This document shows positions 1 to 11,305 of a DNA stretch of 64,000 nt, piece by piece. Positions within the stretch are counted from its first letter, which is position 1; every line of letters starts with the position of its first letter. Origin of the DNA: Serinus canaria (taxonomy: Eukaryota > Chordata > Aves > Passeriformes > Fringillidae); NCBI RefSeq assembly GCF_022539315.1, contig NC_066335.1, positions 3,749,214 to 3,813,213 of the forward strand, read 5' to 3'. The position numbers were made by a program, and so were the translations under genes. The notes beneath the pieces are model-generated. The model saw only the letters and a program-made list of their open reading frames with translations. It was not told the origin of the DNA and did not search any database.

Positions 1-1033
1 TTGGAGTGCTGACTGGAGACTTTCTGTGACTCCACATATCATTAACCTCAGAGTACAAAGCCCTTTCCTGGGGGAAGGAGCATTTGTTTGCTGAGAAGAG
101 GCAGAAACAGGCAGAAAAATCAATTTTACACTGCAAGATTTAGAACTGAATTAAAGAAATCCTTCCTGAAGGCCATGGCAAATAAAGACATCAGCTGTGA
201 GGCAGCCGGGGGAAGTCACTGAGCAGAAATATTCTGCTTGAGGGCTTGGTTTTGTTCTCTGAGTGCTACCACAGGTGCCAAACATGACACACACTGTCCT
301 GAGGGGAAAAATCCCCATCGAGGCTGCAGTTCCACCCACTGTTCAGAGCAGTGTCTGGGTCATGGATTACATGGATTTTATTGGCTAATGAGAACTGTCA
401 AACCCCAAGTGAGAAAAACATTGTCAGAGTTTAGATTTTGGACAGTTTGTGGCCCAAGCCAAGTTCCCAATTGTAGCCCAAGCTCTTCAAACATCCAAAA
501 TGCCCACCCCTGACCTCAGGTGAGTTCCTTACACACCCATGAAGGTACCCAAACATGGAAGATTTAATATTATTAATTTACATTTTTTTGGCTCATTTGA
601 GCCTCCAGAGCAGCCTCCACACGTTGATATTTTGTGAATAACGAGTCAAATAAACTAAGAAAAAACACCTCATCCATCCTGCACATCAGAGTGATCAGGA
701 AAACAAACTGATGGATGAGCCACAAATAAAAACCTTCATTTATCAGCCTGTCTCAAACCTGAATTTCTTAATTTTTTTTCTCCCCAGCTACATATTTTTG
801 CTGAAAAGAAGCTTTTGATCATCTGCCTCAGAGCAGAAAGGCCCAACTGGCAGCGCCAGCAGCAAAACTGCTGTGGGGGGGCAGCACTTCCAGCCCCTCC
901 TGTGAGCTCCCTGCGGGCACAGGGAGAAGGGAAGGGCTGGGAGGTGAAATCCCCCAGGCAAAGAGCCCCATCCACCAGCTGGGATCTCCTGGGGGCTCTC
1001 TTGCTCTGAGCCAGAGAGTTAGAAGTCTGTAAA
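1..1033. other. No gene recognised
   Basis: Unique-looking, moderately AT-rich sequence ending at the 5-bp duplication that flanks the first LTR. Short open frames here lack splice-site context and resemble no protein I recognise. Confidence 0.5.
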
Positions 1034-2166
1034 TGTCTTGGTTTGACAAGCCAGGTGTCTGCTAGGGAAGGCAGGAGCCTCCCCTGAAATGGAGAATGCA
1101 ACACCCTCCCCTCTGAATTATTATAATGTTTGACATTAAGGGGCTCTCAGGCAAAGATCTGGGAGCAGAATAACAGTTCCTTACTGGAAAATTAAAAATA
1201 CAAATGCAATAGTAAAAAAAAAGAAAACAAACCCTGCCAGAGTAAGAGCAGGCCCTGCCCTGCTGTGTGTCAGGGTGGTGGCACAGTCCCATCCCAGGGG
1301 GCTCAGGGTGGTGGCACAGTCCCATCCCAGGATGGCTCAGGGTGGTGGCACAGTCCCATCCCAGGGGGCTCAGGGTGGTGGCACAGTCCCATCCCAGGGG
1401 GCTCAGGGTGGGGGCACAGTCCCATCCCAGGGGGCTCAGGGTGGTGGCACAGTCCCATCCCAGGGGGGCTCAGGGTGGTGGCACAGTCCCATCCCAGGGT
1501 GGGCTCAGGGTGGTGGCACAGTCCCATCCCAGGGGGCCTCAGGGTGGTGGCACAGTCCCATCCCAGGGGGGCTCAGGGTGGTGGCACAGTCCCATCCCAG
1601 GGGGGCTCAGGCTGGTGGGCACAGTCCATCCCAGGGGGCTCAGGGTGGTGGCACAGTCCCATCCCAGGGGGGCTCAGGGTGGTGGCACAGTCCCATCCCA
1701 GGGGGCTCAGCCCTCCTGCAGTGCCAGCTGTGGCTCTGCTGGAGCAGGGATCCTGCACAAGGGGGGAGTTTTCCTCTGCAGCTCCAGGGCTGCTGGAGAT
1801 GGGCCTGCTCTCCCTCTGGGAATGCAGGGCAGCAGAAAGCTGCTCCTCTGGGAATGCAGGGGGCAAAGGCTGCTGGGGTGTCCCAAAGCTCAGATTGGAT
1901 CCAGGGAGGAATGCTTGGCTCCTCCCCTGGGCGGAGCCTCTCCCATGGGATGCTGGAATTTGATCAGCCCTGCAGGGACACTCCCTGGCCATGGACAGGA
2001 GATAATTAATAATTAATGGCCCATGAACAGCAGAGATCTCCTGGAGGGGGATTGGGTGTGGGGGAGATAAAGAAAAAACTGCCCCAGGGACAGCAGAGAA
2101 CTGCCCCAGCTCTGACAGGTGGAAAAGAGAACACACAGCCCCAGTTACACTTTTTAACCTAGGACA
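1034..2166 (+). mobile_element. Solo LTR, family A, with internal minisatellite
   Basis: The element starts TGTCTTGG, ends GGACA, and is flanked by the 5-bp direct repeat GTAAA (1029-1033 and 2167-2171). This fits a solo endogenous-retrovirus LTR. Its first 230 bp and its part after 1711 match, in reverse complement, the element at about 6598-8235. They match the 650-bp element at 21809-22458 more distantly. The size difference from that 650-bp copy is largely the 33-bp array at 1271-1710. No internal retroviral coding sequence adjoins it. The family name is unknown to me. Confidence 0.8.
1271..1710 (+). repeat. 33-bp minisatellite inside LTR A, 13 copies
   Basis: The unit is CTCAGGGTGGTGGCACAGTC followed by CCATCCCAGGGGG. 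I count 13 copies of the CCCATCCCA core or its one shortened variant. Three overlapping + strand frames stay open across it only because the unit lacks stop codons. Confidence 0.93.
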
Positions 2167-2281
2167 GTAAAGGCTGAAGCTCTTGGAGTCAAAAACCAAA
2201 AACACTCTCCAAAAGAGGACTCAGAATATGAAAAAGCTCCAGGAGATCATCGAAATTTAAGAACCAGAATAAGTGCCTGGG

Positions 2282-3068
2282 TGTCACCATCATATTTTCT
2301 GAAAAATCCTCTTTGCCCAGGATTTCTCTCCTGGGAAGCTGAGAAGCCCCAGAGAAAAAGGAAAACAATAATTATCTGATTGCTTCTCCTGTGTTTTGCT
2401 GCTTTGGAATGTGGTTGGAGATTGTTTATCCAACGTGTGCATTGTTCTGACTTAATGACCAATCTCAGTCAGGCTGTGTTGGACTCTGAGGAGAGAGTCA
2501 GTGGTTTGGAGTAGTACCTGGTTAAGCCTTCTCTAAGCATTCTCTCTCTATTTTCTAGTATAGCTTAGTATAGCATTCTTTAATATAATACAATACCATA
2601 AAATGTGGTATTGTCCACAAGGGTCTCAGGATGAGGGAAGAGAGGAGAAAGTTGACTCCATGTATCAGAAAGCTTGATTTATTATTTTATGATAGATAAT
2701 ATATTAAAACTATACTAAAAGAATAGAGGAAAGGATTTCATCAGAAGGCCAAGCTAAGAATAGAAAAGGAGTGAACAACAAAGGCTTGTCTCTGACCGAG
2801 ACAGTCTGGGCAGGTGAACTGTGATTGGCCCTTGATTGGAAACAACCAGATGAGACCAATCACAGATTCTCCCTGTTGCATCTCACAGCAGCAGATAAGA
2901 ATTGTTTACATTTGTTCTTGAGGCCTCTCAGCTTCTCAGGAGGGGAAAATCCTAAGGAAAGGATTTTTCATAAAACATGTCGGTGACAATAAAATAATAA
3001 ATTTGCCTTCTAAGAACATTGAGTCAGATTCATTCCTCCTTCCTCCAATGGGGGACCTCAAAAATACC
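2282..3068 (+). mobile_element. Solo LTR, family X, interrupted by another LTR
   Basis: It starts TGTCACC and is flanked by the 6-bp direct repeat CCTGGG (2276-2281 and 3069-3074). It matches the uninterrupted LTR at 19079-19492 along both halves. The match breaks at CATAAAA and resumes at ATAAAATAATAAAT, with 385 foreign bp between. Without the insert and its duplicated 6 bp the element is about 396 bp. A 6-bp duplication is typical of ERVK-type integration; that class label is inferred. Confidence 0.8.
2604..2988 (-). mobile_element. LTR nested antisense inside family X LTR
   Basis: A 385-bp TG...CA element sits between 6-bp copies of ATAAAA (2598-2603 and 2989-2994). Read on the - strand it starts TGTCACCGACA. 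It carries the same landmarks as its host: AAAAATCC near the start, GAAGCTGAGA, and ATAAAATAATAAATC near the 3' end, which includes an AATAAA. It is therefore a relative of the host LTR inserted in the opposite direction. Confidence 0.82.
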
Positions 3069-3074
3069 CCTGGG

Positions 3075-6000
3075 CAGACAGGCAGCCTGCATGTGCCAAG
3101 CAGCTGTTTAGGGATCATTTATTCTTGGATAAGGCTCATTTTGGGCAGGCCCAGCTTTAGATCCCACTAGGAGCCCTCTCCTTATCTCCCACTGCTGCTT
3201 TTCCATCTCTCTCCAGGATACTGAGCCAGGAACTGCCAATTGCTCCCACAAGTCACTGTGGGATGATTCAGAACAGGTAAAAGAAAGCACTTGTGTAAAT
3301 CAAAGCAATTTCATTCAACCTCCAGGTGAGCAGGAGGGGCTGAGAGCAATCTTCACACAGGGCTCAGCTCTGTGGCTGCCCTCTCAGGGCAGTAGCAAGG
3401 CCAAGCTTTGGGTAAGTTTGGATTCAGGCTCAAATCCAGTGACTTGACACTTGCTCAGCCCTTGTTTAATTAATTACCTGCCACTCACTGAAGCTTGAGT
3501 TAAAGCCAAGCCCCTTCTCTGCTCTGTGCACGTGTGAAAATCAACAGCTCTCCACCAAAAGCTCATTAAAAATCTGCCAAAAAGATTTTTAATCTTTTGT
3601 CTTTTTCCTTCACCTTTCATCCAGGAAAGGAGCTGCTTTTGTTTTCTCAGCTTCCCTTGGAGTCACTCACCCCAGTCTGGGAAAGTCTTTGATTGATTAT
3701 TGCATCTCTCTTCCACCCTCTTTTAATTTATTAATGTTTGATTTCTGTCTTGGTAAAGAGAGAAAAAGCCAAGTTAAAGCAGGCAGCAAGAGTGTCCCCA
3801 GTGACCTGTGAAGAAAACCTTAATTAACCCCTGGAAACCCCTCCCCTCTCTCAGAGCAGCTCGGGCTGCTGCTCCAGCCCTCAAGCCCAGGCTGCAAGCT
3901 GAGAGGCAGGGCTGAAATCAGAATTAATGGGGCTGTTCATAGCGATCCCACCATCCCTCGTGCTGGAGGGGAGCGTGGGTAGGAGCAGGAGTCTTGGGGC
4001 AGCAGTGTGAGCCAGAGAAGTCTCTGGTCCTGCTGGAAATGGTTCATTTTGGGTGTTGAAGAAGGCAGTGTTGGGCAGGGTGAGCTGTTCCAGGAGGTGA
4101 TGGGTCCATAAATCCCTTCTCCTCTGTTCTCCTGCCCCAGGGATCACCCTCGGCCACCCCTGGGCACTGCTGGAGCAGGGGCTGCCCGTGTCCCCAAGGC
4201 TCCCCATCAGTGACAGCCACCAGGCTCTGGAGTCACCAAGCTGGAGATCAGGGCTCACCTTTTATCCAGACTCCAAAATTTACATTGTCAAAATTATCCA
4301 TGGATTACCCAAGACACTCAAAACACCCCAGGCCCTCGGGGACGCTGCCCTGCACCCAAAATTGCACAGCCCTGCCCAAAATCCAGGCTGACTGAAGGTG
4401 CTGTAGCTGCTCCCTGACAATGAGCAGTGGAAATCACCCTGGAGAAGCCCAGCCATACTTAGAGGTGGTGCAGCTTCCCAAAATCCCCAGAGCTCCCAGG
4501 ATTACTGAAATCAATGAGCTCCCACACCTGCAGAGGGATTAAACACCCTGGAGCCAGGAGGGACAGGGACAAATGCAGGGGGGAAGGTTGGATGGGTCAG
4601 AGTTACCTGTCCTGGCACTGGGTTAGAGCCAAAAATGGTGAGGCTTGGTTGGAGATGGGATTGCAGTGAAGAGATTTTGAAAAATAAACCCCAAGGAATA
4701 TGAAGCTCTTTATGTGGGCACCTTTAAATTGCTGTAAAATACCAACATCCTTCTGATATCTTGGAGTCAAAAGTTACATTTTAATCCCAGAGCAGCTTTG
4801 TTTGCCCAAGGTCAGGAGTCCCTGGATGCTCTGAGCCTCCTTTGTTCTCTTCTCCATCTCTAATCACCTTTTTTTTTTAAGCTTTCACGGCTCCCTCAGA
4901 ACACTTTGGGTGTTAAGCCAGCCCAGACAAGAGAGGGGATAAAAAAAAGCCACACAAAGTGACATTCACACAAATAAACAAACAAACAGGCGAGGCTGCA
5001 ATTGCCTCTCTGCTTTATTCCTTTTAGACTGGTTCAGAAATCCAAATGAACTCAATCTGGGCACAGCAGTTGGGCTCAGCCTCCTTCCATGCCAGCTGAA
5101 GGGTGTCACATCTCCCTTTGTTGTGCTGCTTCCTCCTGGATTCAAACTTGGAATTGACAAATCTGCTCAGAGCTGAAGGCTTGGCAGATCAGTTGGAGAG
5201 CAAAATGAAGGGTTTGGCTCTCTGCACAGAGAGCAGGGCAGACAGAGCAGGGGAAAAGGGGTTTGGGGCTGATGTGCATTTCCACAGCTCTGAAATGAAA
5301 TGTTTGCAGAGGTGCATTTTCCTGGTCAGCAGTAGAGTTGCATGGAGCTCATTCATTGTGGGATTTCTGAGGCTTCTCCATAGAATTTGGAAGGACCTGA
5401 GTGTTTAAAGACACTGAAATTCTGCTGAAAGTCACCTGGAATAACAAATGAAGTGCAAGGAACGCTGAGGCTTTCTGGCAAACCCCACGTTGTGATCACA
5501 AGGGGGCTGGTCTGGTTTTACACTGACCCAAAGCACATTAAATCCCACTTGGGACAGAATTTGGGGGTTTTCTTCCAAGCAGCCAAAGTGCTCTGCACAC
5601 ACAGCCCCACCTCTCCCCTCTCCCCTGCTCTTCATCCCTGTTCACTTGTCCTCGATCAACCCCAGAAAAAGGTTCTGAGTCTCACCCCCCTCACCAGGGA
5701 TGATTTTCCTCTGGCCCCAAATTTCCAGGGATAAATTCACCTCACAGAAATCCCTGGGCTCTCATTCCTGCTGGGTTTGAGAGGGTTGAAGCCAGGCTCC
5801 TCAGGTTATCCTAATTCCTCATCTTCCTCCACCTGTGACTGCAGATTTGTCCCTGCTGAAGTGGCAGCGAGGCAGTGAGGGGTATTAATAGAAACAAATG
5901 ATTTTACAAGCTTCAGAAAGGGCCATAAATCAACCCCTTGGAGCTGAATGTTCCCAGCAGTCGGGGGCAGCTCCAGCTGAAAATGAACCTTTTTCCTCAA

Positions 6001-6597
6001 TGGATTTGCTCACAGAGGGTGAAATAACAATTCAGGAGCAGAGGCTCTCCAGAGAGAGCTTCAGTGAGGTTTTTGGGCCCTTAAATTAGTCAGCTCCTGG
6101 CAAACCACTCTCTGGTGGCTCCTCTTCTTCCTGGGCTCAGGTTGGCCAAGCTCTGGCCAAATTTGTCACCTGCCAATCCATGGTGACACCCACCTCTTGC
6201 CAGTGCCAGACTGGGAGGGGTTTCTCCCTCTCCAGTGCTAAAAAAAAAGCAATTTCCTTCTTTTTTATGGTATAGCTCCCAAATTCCCAGCAGGAAAAGG
6301 GAGTTTGCAGTCCCTGACCATGCTCTGGTTCAGGAAGGGCCACATGGAAGTGAGGTGAGAGCCCAGGGGAGCCTTTGGATCACCCCACCACAGCCCAGAG
6401 CAGATCCTGCAGGAAACACCCCTGGAATTTGTGCTCCTGAGCAGGAACAAGTGTCTGAACCCAAACACTCTCCCTTCCAGCTCAGTCTTTAAATGCTCTG
6501 TGCATACCCAAACCCTTCATGTGTGATTTGTCTCCTGAGCTGAGCCCTCAGGCAGGGCAGGAGCTGCAGAGGAAGGGCTGGATGCCTTGGGCTGGAA
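3075..6597. other. No gene recognised
   Basis: About 3.5 kb of mostly single-copy sequence with short open frames on both strands. None begins or ends at plausible splice sites, and none resembles a protein family I know. No array longer than a few units is visible. Confidence 0.5.
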
Positions 6598-6785
6598 ATG
6601 CCAGGTGTGGCCAGGGCTGTGTTCTGTCCCCACCTGTCAGAGCTGGGGCAGTTCTCTGCTGTCCCTGGGGCAGTTTTTTCTTTATCTCCCCCACACCCAA
6701 TCCCCCTGCAGGAGATCTCTGCTGTTCATGGGCCATTAATTATTAATTATCTTCTGTCCATGGCCAGCGAGTGTCCCTGCAGGGC

Positions 6786-7096
6786 GCAGTTGAGATGGAG
6801 ATGGCCCAAAGCACCAGACTTCATTTTCAGAAGGCTCCAAACAATTTTTATTCCAGCGTGGATGTTTTTTATCCATTCTTACAAAACTCATAAGTTCACC
6901 CTTTACTCATGGGTCACCAGAGACAAACAAAAGGCTCATTGGAACAGGCAGTTGCAGGCTTCTCCTATTTCTCCTTCTTTCTCTCTTGGTTTCTATGTCA
7001 ACGACCTTGGTAGGAAATTCTGTCAGGGATGAACATGGATCCTCTTATCTAACTTCTCTCTGGCTCACACAAGTCGCTGTAAAACCTCTTCCACAA
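6786..7096. mobile_element. 311-bp insertion within LTR A copy
   Basis: Present here but absent from the equivalent point in the LTR at 1034-2166. The 9-bp repeat CTGCAGGGC flanks it (6777-6785 and 7097-7105) and occurs once in the empty site near 1968-1976 in reverse complement. It has no open frame of note and no clear terminal inverted repeat. The - strand contains AATAAAAATTG, so it may be an LTR fragment, but the class is unresolved. Confidence 0.75.
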
Positions 7097-7366
7097 CTGC
7101 AGGGCTGATCAAATTCCAGCATCCCATGGGAGAGGCTCCGCCCAGGGGAGGAGCCAAGCATTCCTCCCTGGATCCAATCTGAGCTTTGGGACACCCCAGC
7201 AGCCTTTGCCCCCTGCATTCCCAGAGGAGCAGCTTTCTGCTGCCCTGCATTCCCAGAGGGAGAGCAGGCCCATCTCCAGCAGCCCTGGAGCTGCAGAGGA
7301 AAACTCCCCCCTTGTGCAGGATCCCTGCTCCAGCAGAGCCACAGCTGGCACTGCAGGAGGGCTGAG

Positions 7367-8001
7367 CCCCCCTGGGATGGGACTGTGCCACCACCCTGAG
7401 CCCCCCTGGGATGGGACTGTGCCACCACCCTGAGCCCCCTGGATGGACTGTGCCACCACCCTGAGCCCCCCTGGGATGGGACTGTGCCACCACCCTGAGC
7501 CCCCCTGGGATGGGACTGTGCCACCACCCTGACCCCCCTGGGATGGGACTGTGCCACCACCCTGAGCCCCCTGGGATGGGGCTGTGCCACCACCCTGAGC
7601 CACCTGGGATGGGACTGTGCCACCACCCTGAGCCCCCCTGGGATGGGACTGTGCCACCACCCTGAGCCCCCCTGGGATGGGGCTGTGCCACCACCCTGAG
7701 CCCCCCTGGGATGGGACTGTGCCACCACCCTGAGCCCCCTGGGATGGGACTGTGCCAGCACCCTGAGCCCCCCTGGGATGGGACTGTGCCACCCTGGGAT
7801 GGGACTGTGCTCCCACCCTGAGCCCCCCTGGGATGGGGCTGTGCCACCACCCTGAGCCCCCCTGGGATGGGACTGTGCCACCACCCTGAGCCCCCTGGGA
7901 TGGGACTGTGCCACCCTGGGATGGGACTGTGCCACCACCCTGAGCCAGCCTGGGATGGGACTGTGCCACCACCCTGGGATGGGACTGTGCCACCACCCTG
8001 A
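7367..8001 (-). repeat. 33-bp minisatellite inside inverted LTR A, about 19 copies
   Basis: Same unit as at 1271-1710, in reverse complement (CCTGGGATGGGACTGTGCCA plus CCACCCTGAGCCC). Several units are shortened or truncated (for example around 7790 and 7915). Open frames of about 300 residues on the - strand are by-products of the repeat. Confidence 0.92.
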
Positions 8002-8834
8002 CACACAGCAGGGCAGGGCCTGCTCTGACTCTGGCAGGGTTTGTTTTCTTTTTTTGTACTATTGGATTTTTATTTTTAATTTCCCTAGTAAAGAACTGTT
8101 ATCCCTGCTCCCAGATCTTTGCCTGAGTTCCCCTTAATTCCAAAATTATAATAATTTAGAGGGATGGGTTTGCATTCTCCATTTCAGGGCAGGCTCCTGC
8201 CTTCCTCAGCAGACACCTGTCCTTTCAAACCAGGACTGGAACATCCTGGCAGCTCGTGGAGTTCCTCCCTTCAGCTCCACTTCCCGAGGACAACAAACAC
8301 ATCCCTGCTCCCATCAGGGCCCTGCTGATGCCCCATTAATCACCAGAGGGGTGGGCAGGCACCAGAGAGCTGCTGCTGCTGTCCCTGCTGCTGTCACAGG
8401 ACAGCAGGGGACAAGTGGCTGACTGGGAGCTTTTCCTGACCACCAGAGCCCTGTCCTGGCTGTCAGTTAGAGCTCTAACTCCATCGGAGGGGACGTGGCT
8501 AACGAGGCTGAGCCTGAGCAGCAGAGGACCCGAGCAAATTAAGAAATTGGAGTTCAGGCTGACAGGGAGAGGAGGACGGCTCAGAATCCCAATTTCCACA
8601 GCCTGGCTGCAGCTCCCAGCAGTTTAAATCTGCTCAGAGTGAGGTTCAGAGCTTCTGCTCCCAAAATGGGGCTCAGGTGAGATGGAATGTTGGCACATGG
8701 GGCACCTGGTGCACCTGGAGGGGCTCTGCCCTCTCCAAAGCCAGGTTATACACAGAGGATGTCAGGACCAGGGGCTGCCAGGGCCTTTCAGGGTAGGCAT
8801 GGAGGGATTCCAGGTATTTGTGTGGAATTCCTGA

Positions 8835-9010
8835 TGCCTTTAATGGCTTTGAACTGGCAGGAGGTTTGGGTGGGTTATGGGGAAGAAATTCTTCCCTGTG
8901 GGAGTGGAGAGGTCCTGGCTCAGGCATGAAAACCCTTGGTGGGGGGGGTGGAATGGGCTGGGCTTTAAGGTCCTTTCCCACCTAAACCACCCCAGAATTC
9001 CATATAAATA
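8835..9010 (+). mobile_element. CR1 LINE 3' fragment, internally deleted
   Basis: GAAGAAATTCTTCCCTGTG is followed by GGGCTTTAAGGTCCTTTCCC and ACCACCCCAGAATTCC. This is the order of landmarks at the 3' end of avian CR1 elements, with the middle part missing. Confidence 0.6.
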
Positions 9011-9163
9011 GTAATAAATCTGTGAACCAACATGAGAATCCAGATGTTTCTTGGGTTCCTCCATAACATCTGCTGTGATCCCAGGTTTCACTTTGCTTCA
9101 GAACAGCCCAAACTCCAGAGGCACTAAAGGGCTTGGAAGGTTTGTGACCAGAAAACAGCCCAG

Positions 9164-9240
9164 AATCACAGAACTGGGGATTATCCTGGGCTGGCAGGGA
9201 CCCAAAAGAAACCTCAACCCCAATGCAGCAACCAGGGATA
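9164..9240 (-). mobile_element. CR1 LINE fragment
   Basis: CAGAATCACAGAACTGGGGA and CTGGCAGGGACCCAAAAGAA resemble the reversed 3' end of a CR1 subfamily. The fragment is short and diverged. Confidence 0.45.
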
Positions 9241-9270
9241 GTGGGAAAACTGGGTGTTCTCATGGCCCAG

Positions 9271-9950
9271 CTGCAGCTCCACTGGCAGCTCCTGGTTCTT
9301 TGACAGCTCCTGATTCTCCAGCAGCTCCTGGTTCTCCAGCAGCTCCTGGTTCTCCAGCAGCTCCAGGTTCTCCAGCAGCTCCTGGTTCTGCAGCAGCTCC
9401 TGGTTCTCTGACAGCTCCTGGTTCTCCAGCAGCTCCTGGTTCTCTGACAGCTCCTGGTTCTCCAGCAGCTCCAGGTTCTGCAGCAGCTCCTGGTTCTGCA
9501 GCAGCTCCTGGTTCTGCAGCAGCTCCTGGTTCTGCAGCAGCTCCTGGTTCTCCAACAGCTCCTGGTTCTCTGACAGCTCCTGGTTCTCTGACAGCTCCTG
9601 GTTCTCTGACAGCTCCTGGTTCTCTGTCAGCTCCTGGTTCTCTGACAGCTCCTGGTTCTCCAACAGCTCCTGGTTCTCCAACAGCTCCTGGTTCTCTGTC
9701 AGCTCCTGGTTCTCTGTCAGCTCCTGGTTCTCTGTCAGCTCCTGGTTCCCCAGCAGCTCCTGGTTCTCCAACAGCTCCTGGTTCTCTGTCAGCTCCTGGT
9801 TCTCTGTCAGCTCCTGGTTCTCTGGCAGCTCCTGGTTCTCCAGCAGCTCCTGGTTTTCTCCAACAGCTCCTGGTTCTCCAGCAGCTCCTGGTTCTCTGTC
9901 AGCTCCTGGTTCTCCAGCAGCTCCTGGTTCTCTGACAGCTCCTGGTTCTC
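9271..9950. repeat. 18-bp minisatellite, about 37 copies
   Basis: The core is CAGCTCCTGGTTCTCCAG, with variants ending CTGA, CTGT or TGCA. Because 18 is divisible by 3, open frames of about 280 residues arise on both strands (Pro-Ala-Gly-Ser-type on +, Asn-Gln-Glu-Leu-type on -). Neither has splice or promoter support. Confidence 0.93.
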
Positions 9951-10939
9951 TGGCTTTATTTACCCAAATCCAGCAGAATGAGCTGTGTTTCACCCTCTGA
10001 GCTGTCCCTGGGGCAGGGCTGGGGTGAGCAGTCCCTGTCACTGAGCCCCAGCCCTTCCCATCAGATTTTCCAGGCAGTTCCTTTCTCTGGGGCTCCGGGC
10101 TGCCCTGCCCCAGCCCTTCCCCTCCTCAGGAGCTCAGGGATAATTCTGCACACAAAGGAGACTCAAGGAGCACAAAGCCTGCCTCAAACACTCTCCAGTG
10201 TCTTTATTTTAGAGCAGCTGGAATCCATTGCCTGTGGAAAACAGGCAGACAGAAGCTCCTTCCTATTATTTCCATTATTTCTATTACTTCCATCATTTCC
10301 ATCATTTCTGTTTTTCTATTATTCCTCTTCGATTTCAGAAGCCTGAAACACAAAGCTGGAGATGAACAAGTTTCCTCCATTCTCTAATTTTATGGAAAAA
10401 GACCCCAAACTGCTGCAGGATCCAAAGCTCAGCTCCTGTTTTCCATTGCAGGGTGAACTCACAGCAGCCCCTGCACTTTCCACCACCTGAGCCCAAATTA
10501 GCTGGGACAATTTGCAAACACATTTATTTTTCCATGCTGTATATGTTCCCCATGCTGAAGATAGAAACCTAAATTAATATTTATGAAAAAGCTCTTATTG
10601 ATGTCGGAAGTACCTGGACCAAGCACAGAATTTCTTGACAGAAGAGGTTTTATTCTGTCTTATCCTTTGCAAATATGTGTCATAAATAATATAAAGTGTA
10701 TTAAAGTGTTTGCAGCCCCTCAGATAAATTCAGATTCTGGTGTGCAGGAGCCTGGGTAATGAAAAGGAATATTAAAATACAAGCAGCAATTCTGGTGATT
10801 AACATTTAGTACCAAATAAAAATTGAGATCACTGAAGGATGTGGAATCTAATGGGCAAAGCTGACAGCTAATTTAACCTGCAGGAGAACTGCAAATATCC
10901 TTTTACCTCCAATTTATGTTATTTTTTTACATTTTTAAC

Positions 10940-11305
10940 AGGCATGAGTCCAAGCAGCGAAAATTTAAAGCAGAAAAGCACCGTCAATGTCTTGTTTTAA
11001 ATGGGCTTTATGATAATAAAATGAAAACACATTTCAAACAGAAAATCTGGAATGCTTCACCTGGAATAATTTACATGATTAATTTATTTATTTTGATCTT
11101 TGTGGGCTTTCAGAGAGGTTGCTGGGAGTAAGAATAACTGGGAAATATGGAGATGATACCTGAGGTACAAACATCCCATAAAAACCCCTGTGGAATTTTT
11201 ACAAACATGTTTAAAGCAGGAAACGGGAGATTTAAGGCAAAGTAGGGCATTTTAAAGGATGAAAGCAGAGCCAGGGATGGGTCTGGCTGCGGTGCCACAT
11301 CCACA
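10940..11305 (+). repeat. Left arm of an imperfect inverted repeat
   Basis: The reverse complement of 12240-12605 matches here over about 350 bp with mismatches and small gaps. The best stretches are GATCTTTGTGGGCTTTCAGA and ACTGGGAAATATGGAGATGA. It may be a foldback or two opposite copies of an old dispersed repeat. Confidence 0.7.

Larger units (their letters stand above)
6598..8235 (-). mobile_element. LTR, family A, inverted copy with two internal expansions
   Basis: This is the reverse-complement counterpart of the LTR at 1034-2166. It shares the stretch with the TAATTAATAATTAA core, the cluster around CCAAGCATTCCTCCCTGG, and the 5' region with AAAATTATAATAATT. It additionally carries a 311-bp insertion (6786-7096) and a longer 33-bp array (7367-8001). 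Edges are approximate: CTGGAA occurs at both sides (6592-6597 and 8236-8241, the latter with one mismatch) and may be the target-site duplication. Confidence 0.7.

Noticed and set aside
6598..7032. A 144-residue + frame
   Set aside because: It spans an LTR edge and the 311-bp insertion, with no coding signature.
9051..10041. Overlapping frames of about 280-290 residues on both strands
   Set aside because: Both are by-products of an 18-bp array whose unit length is divisible by 3.
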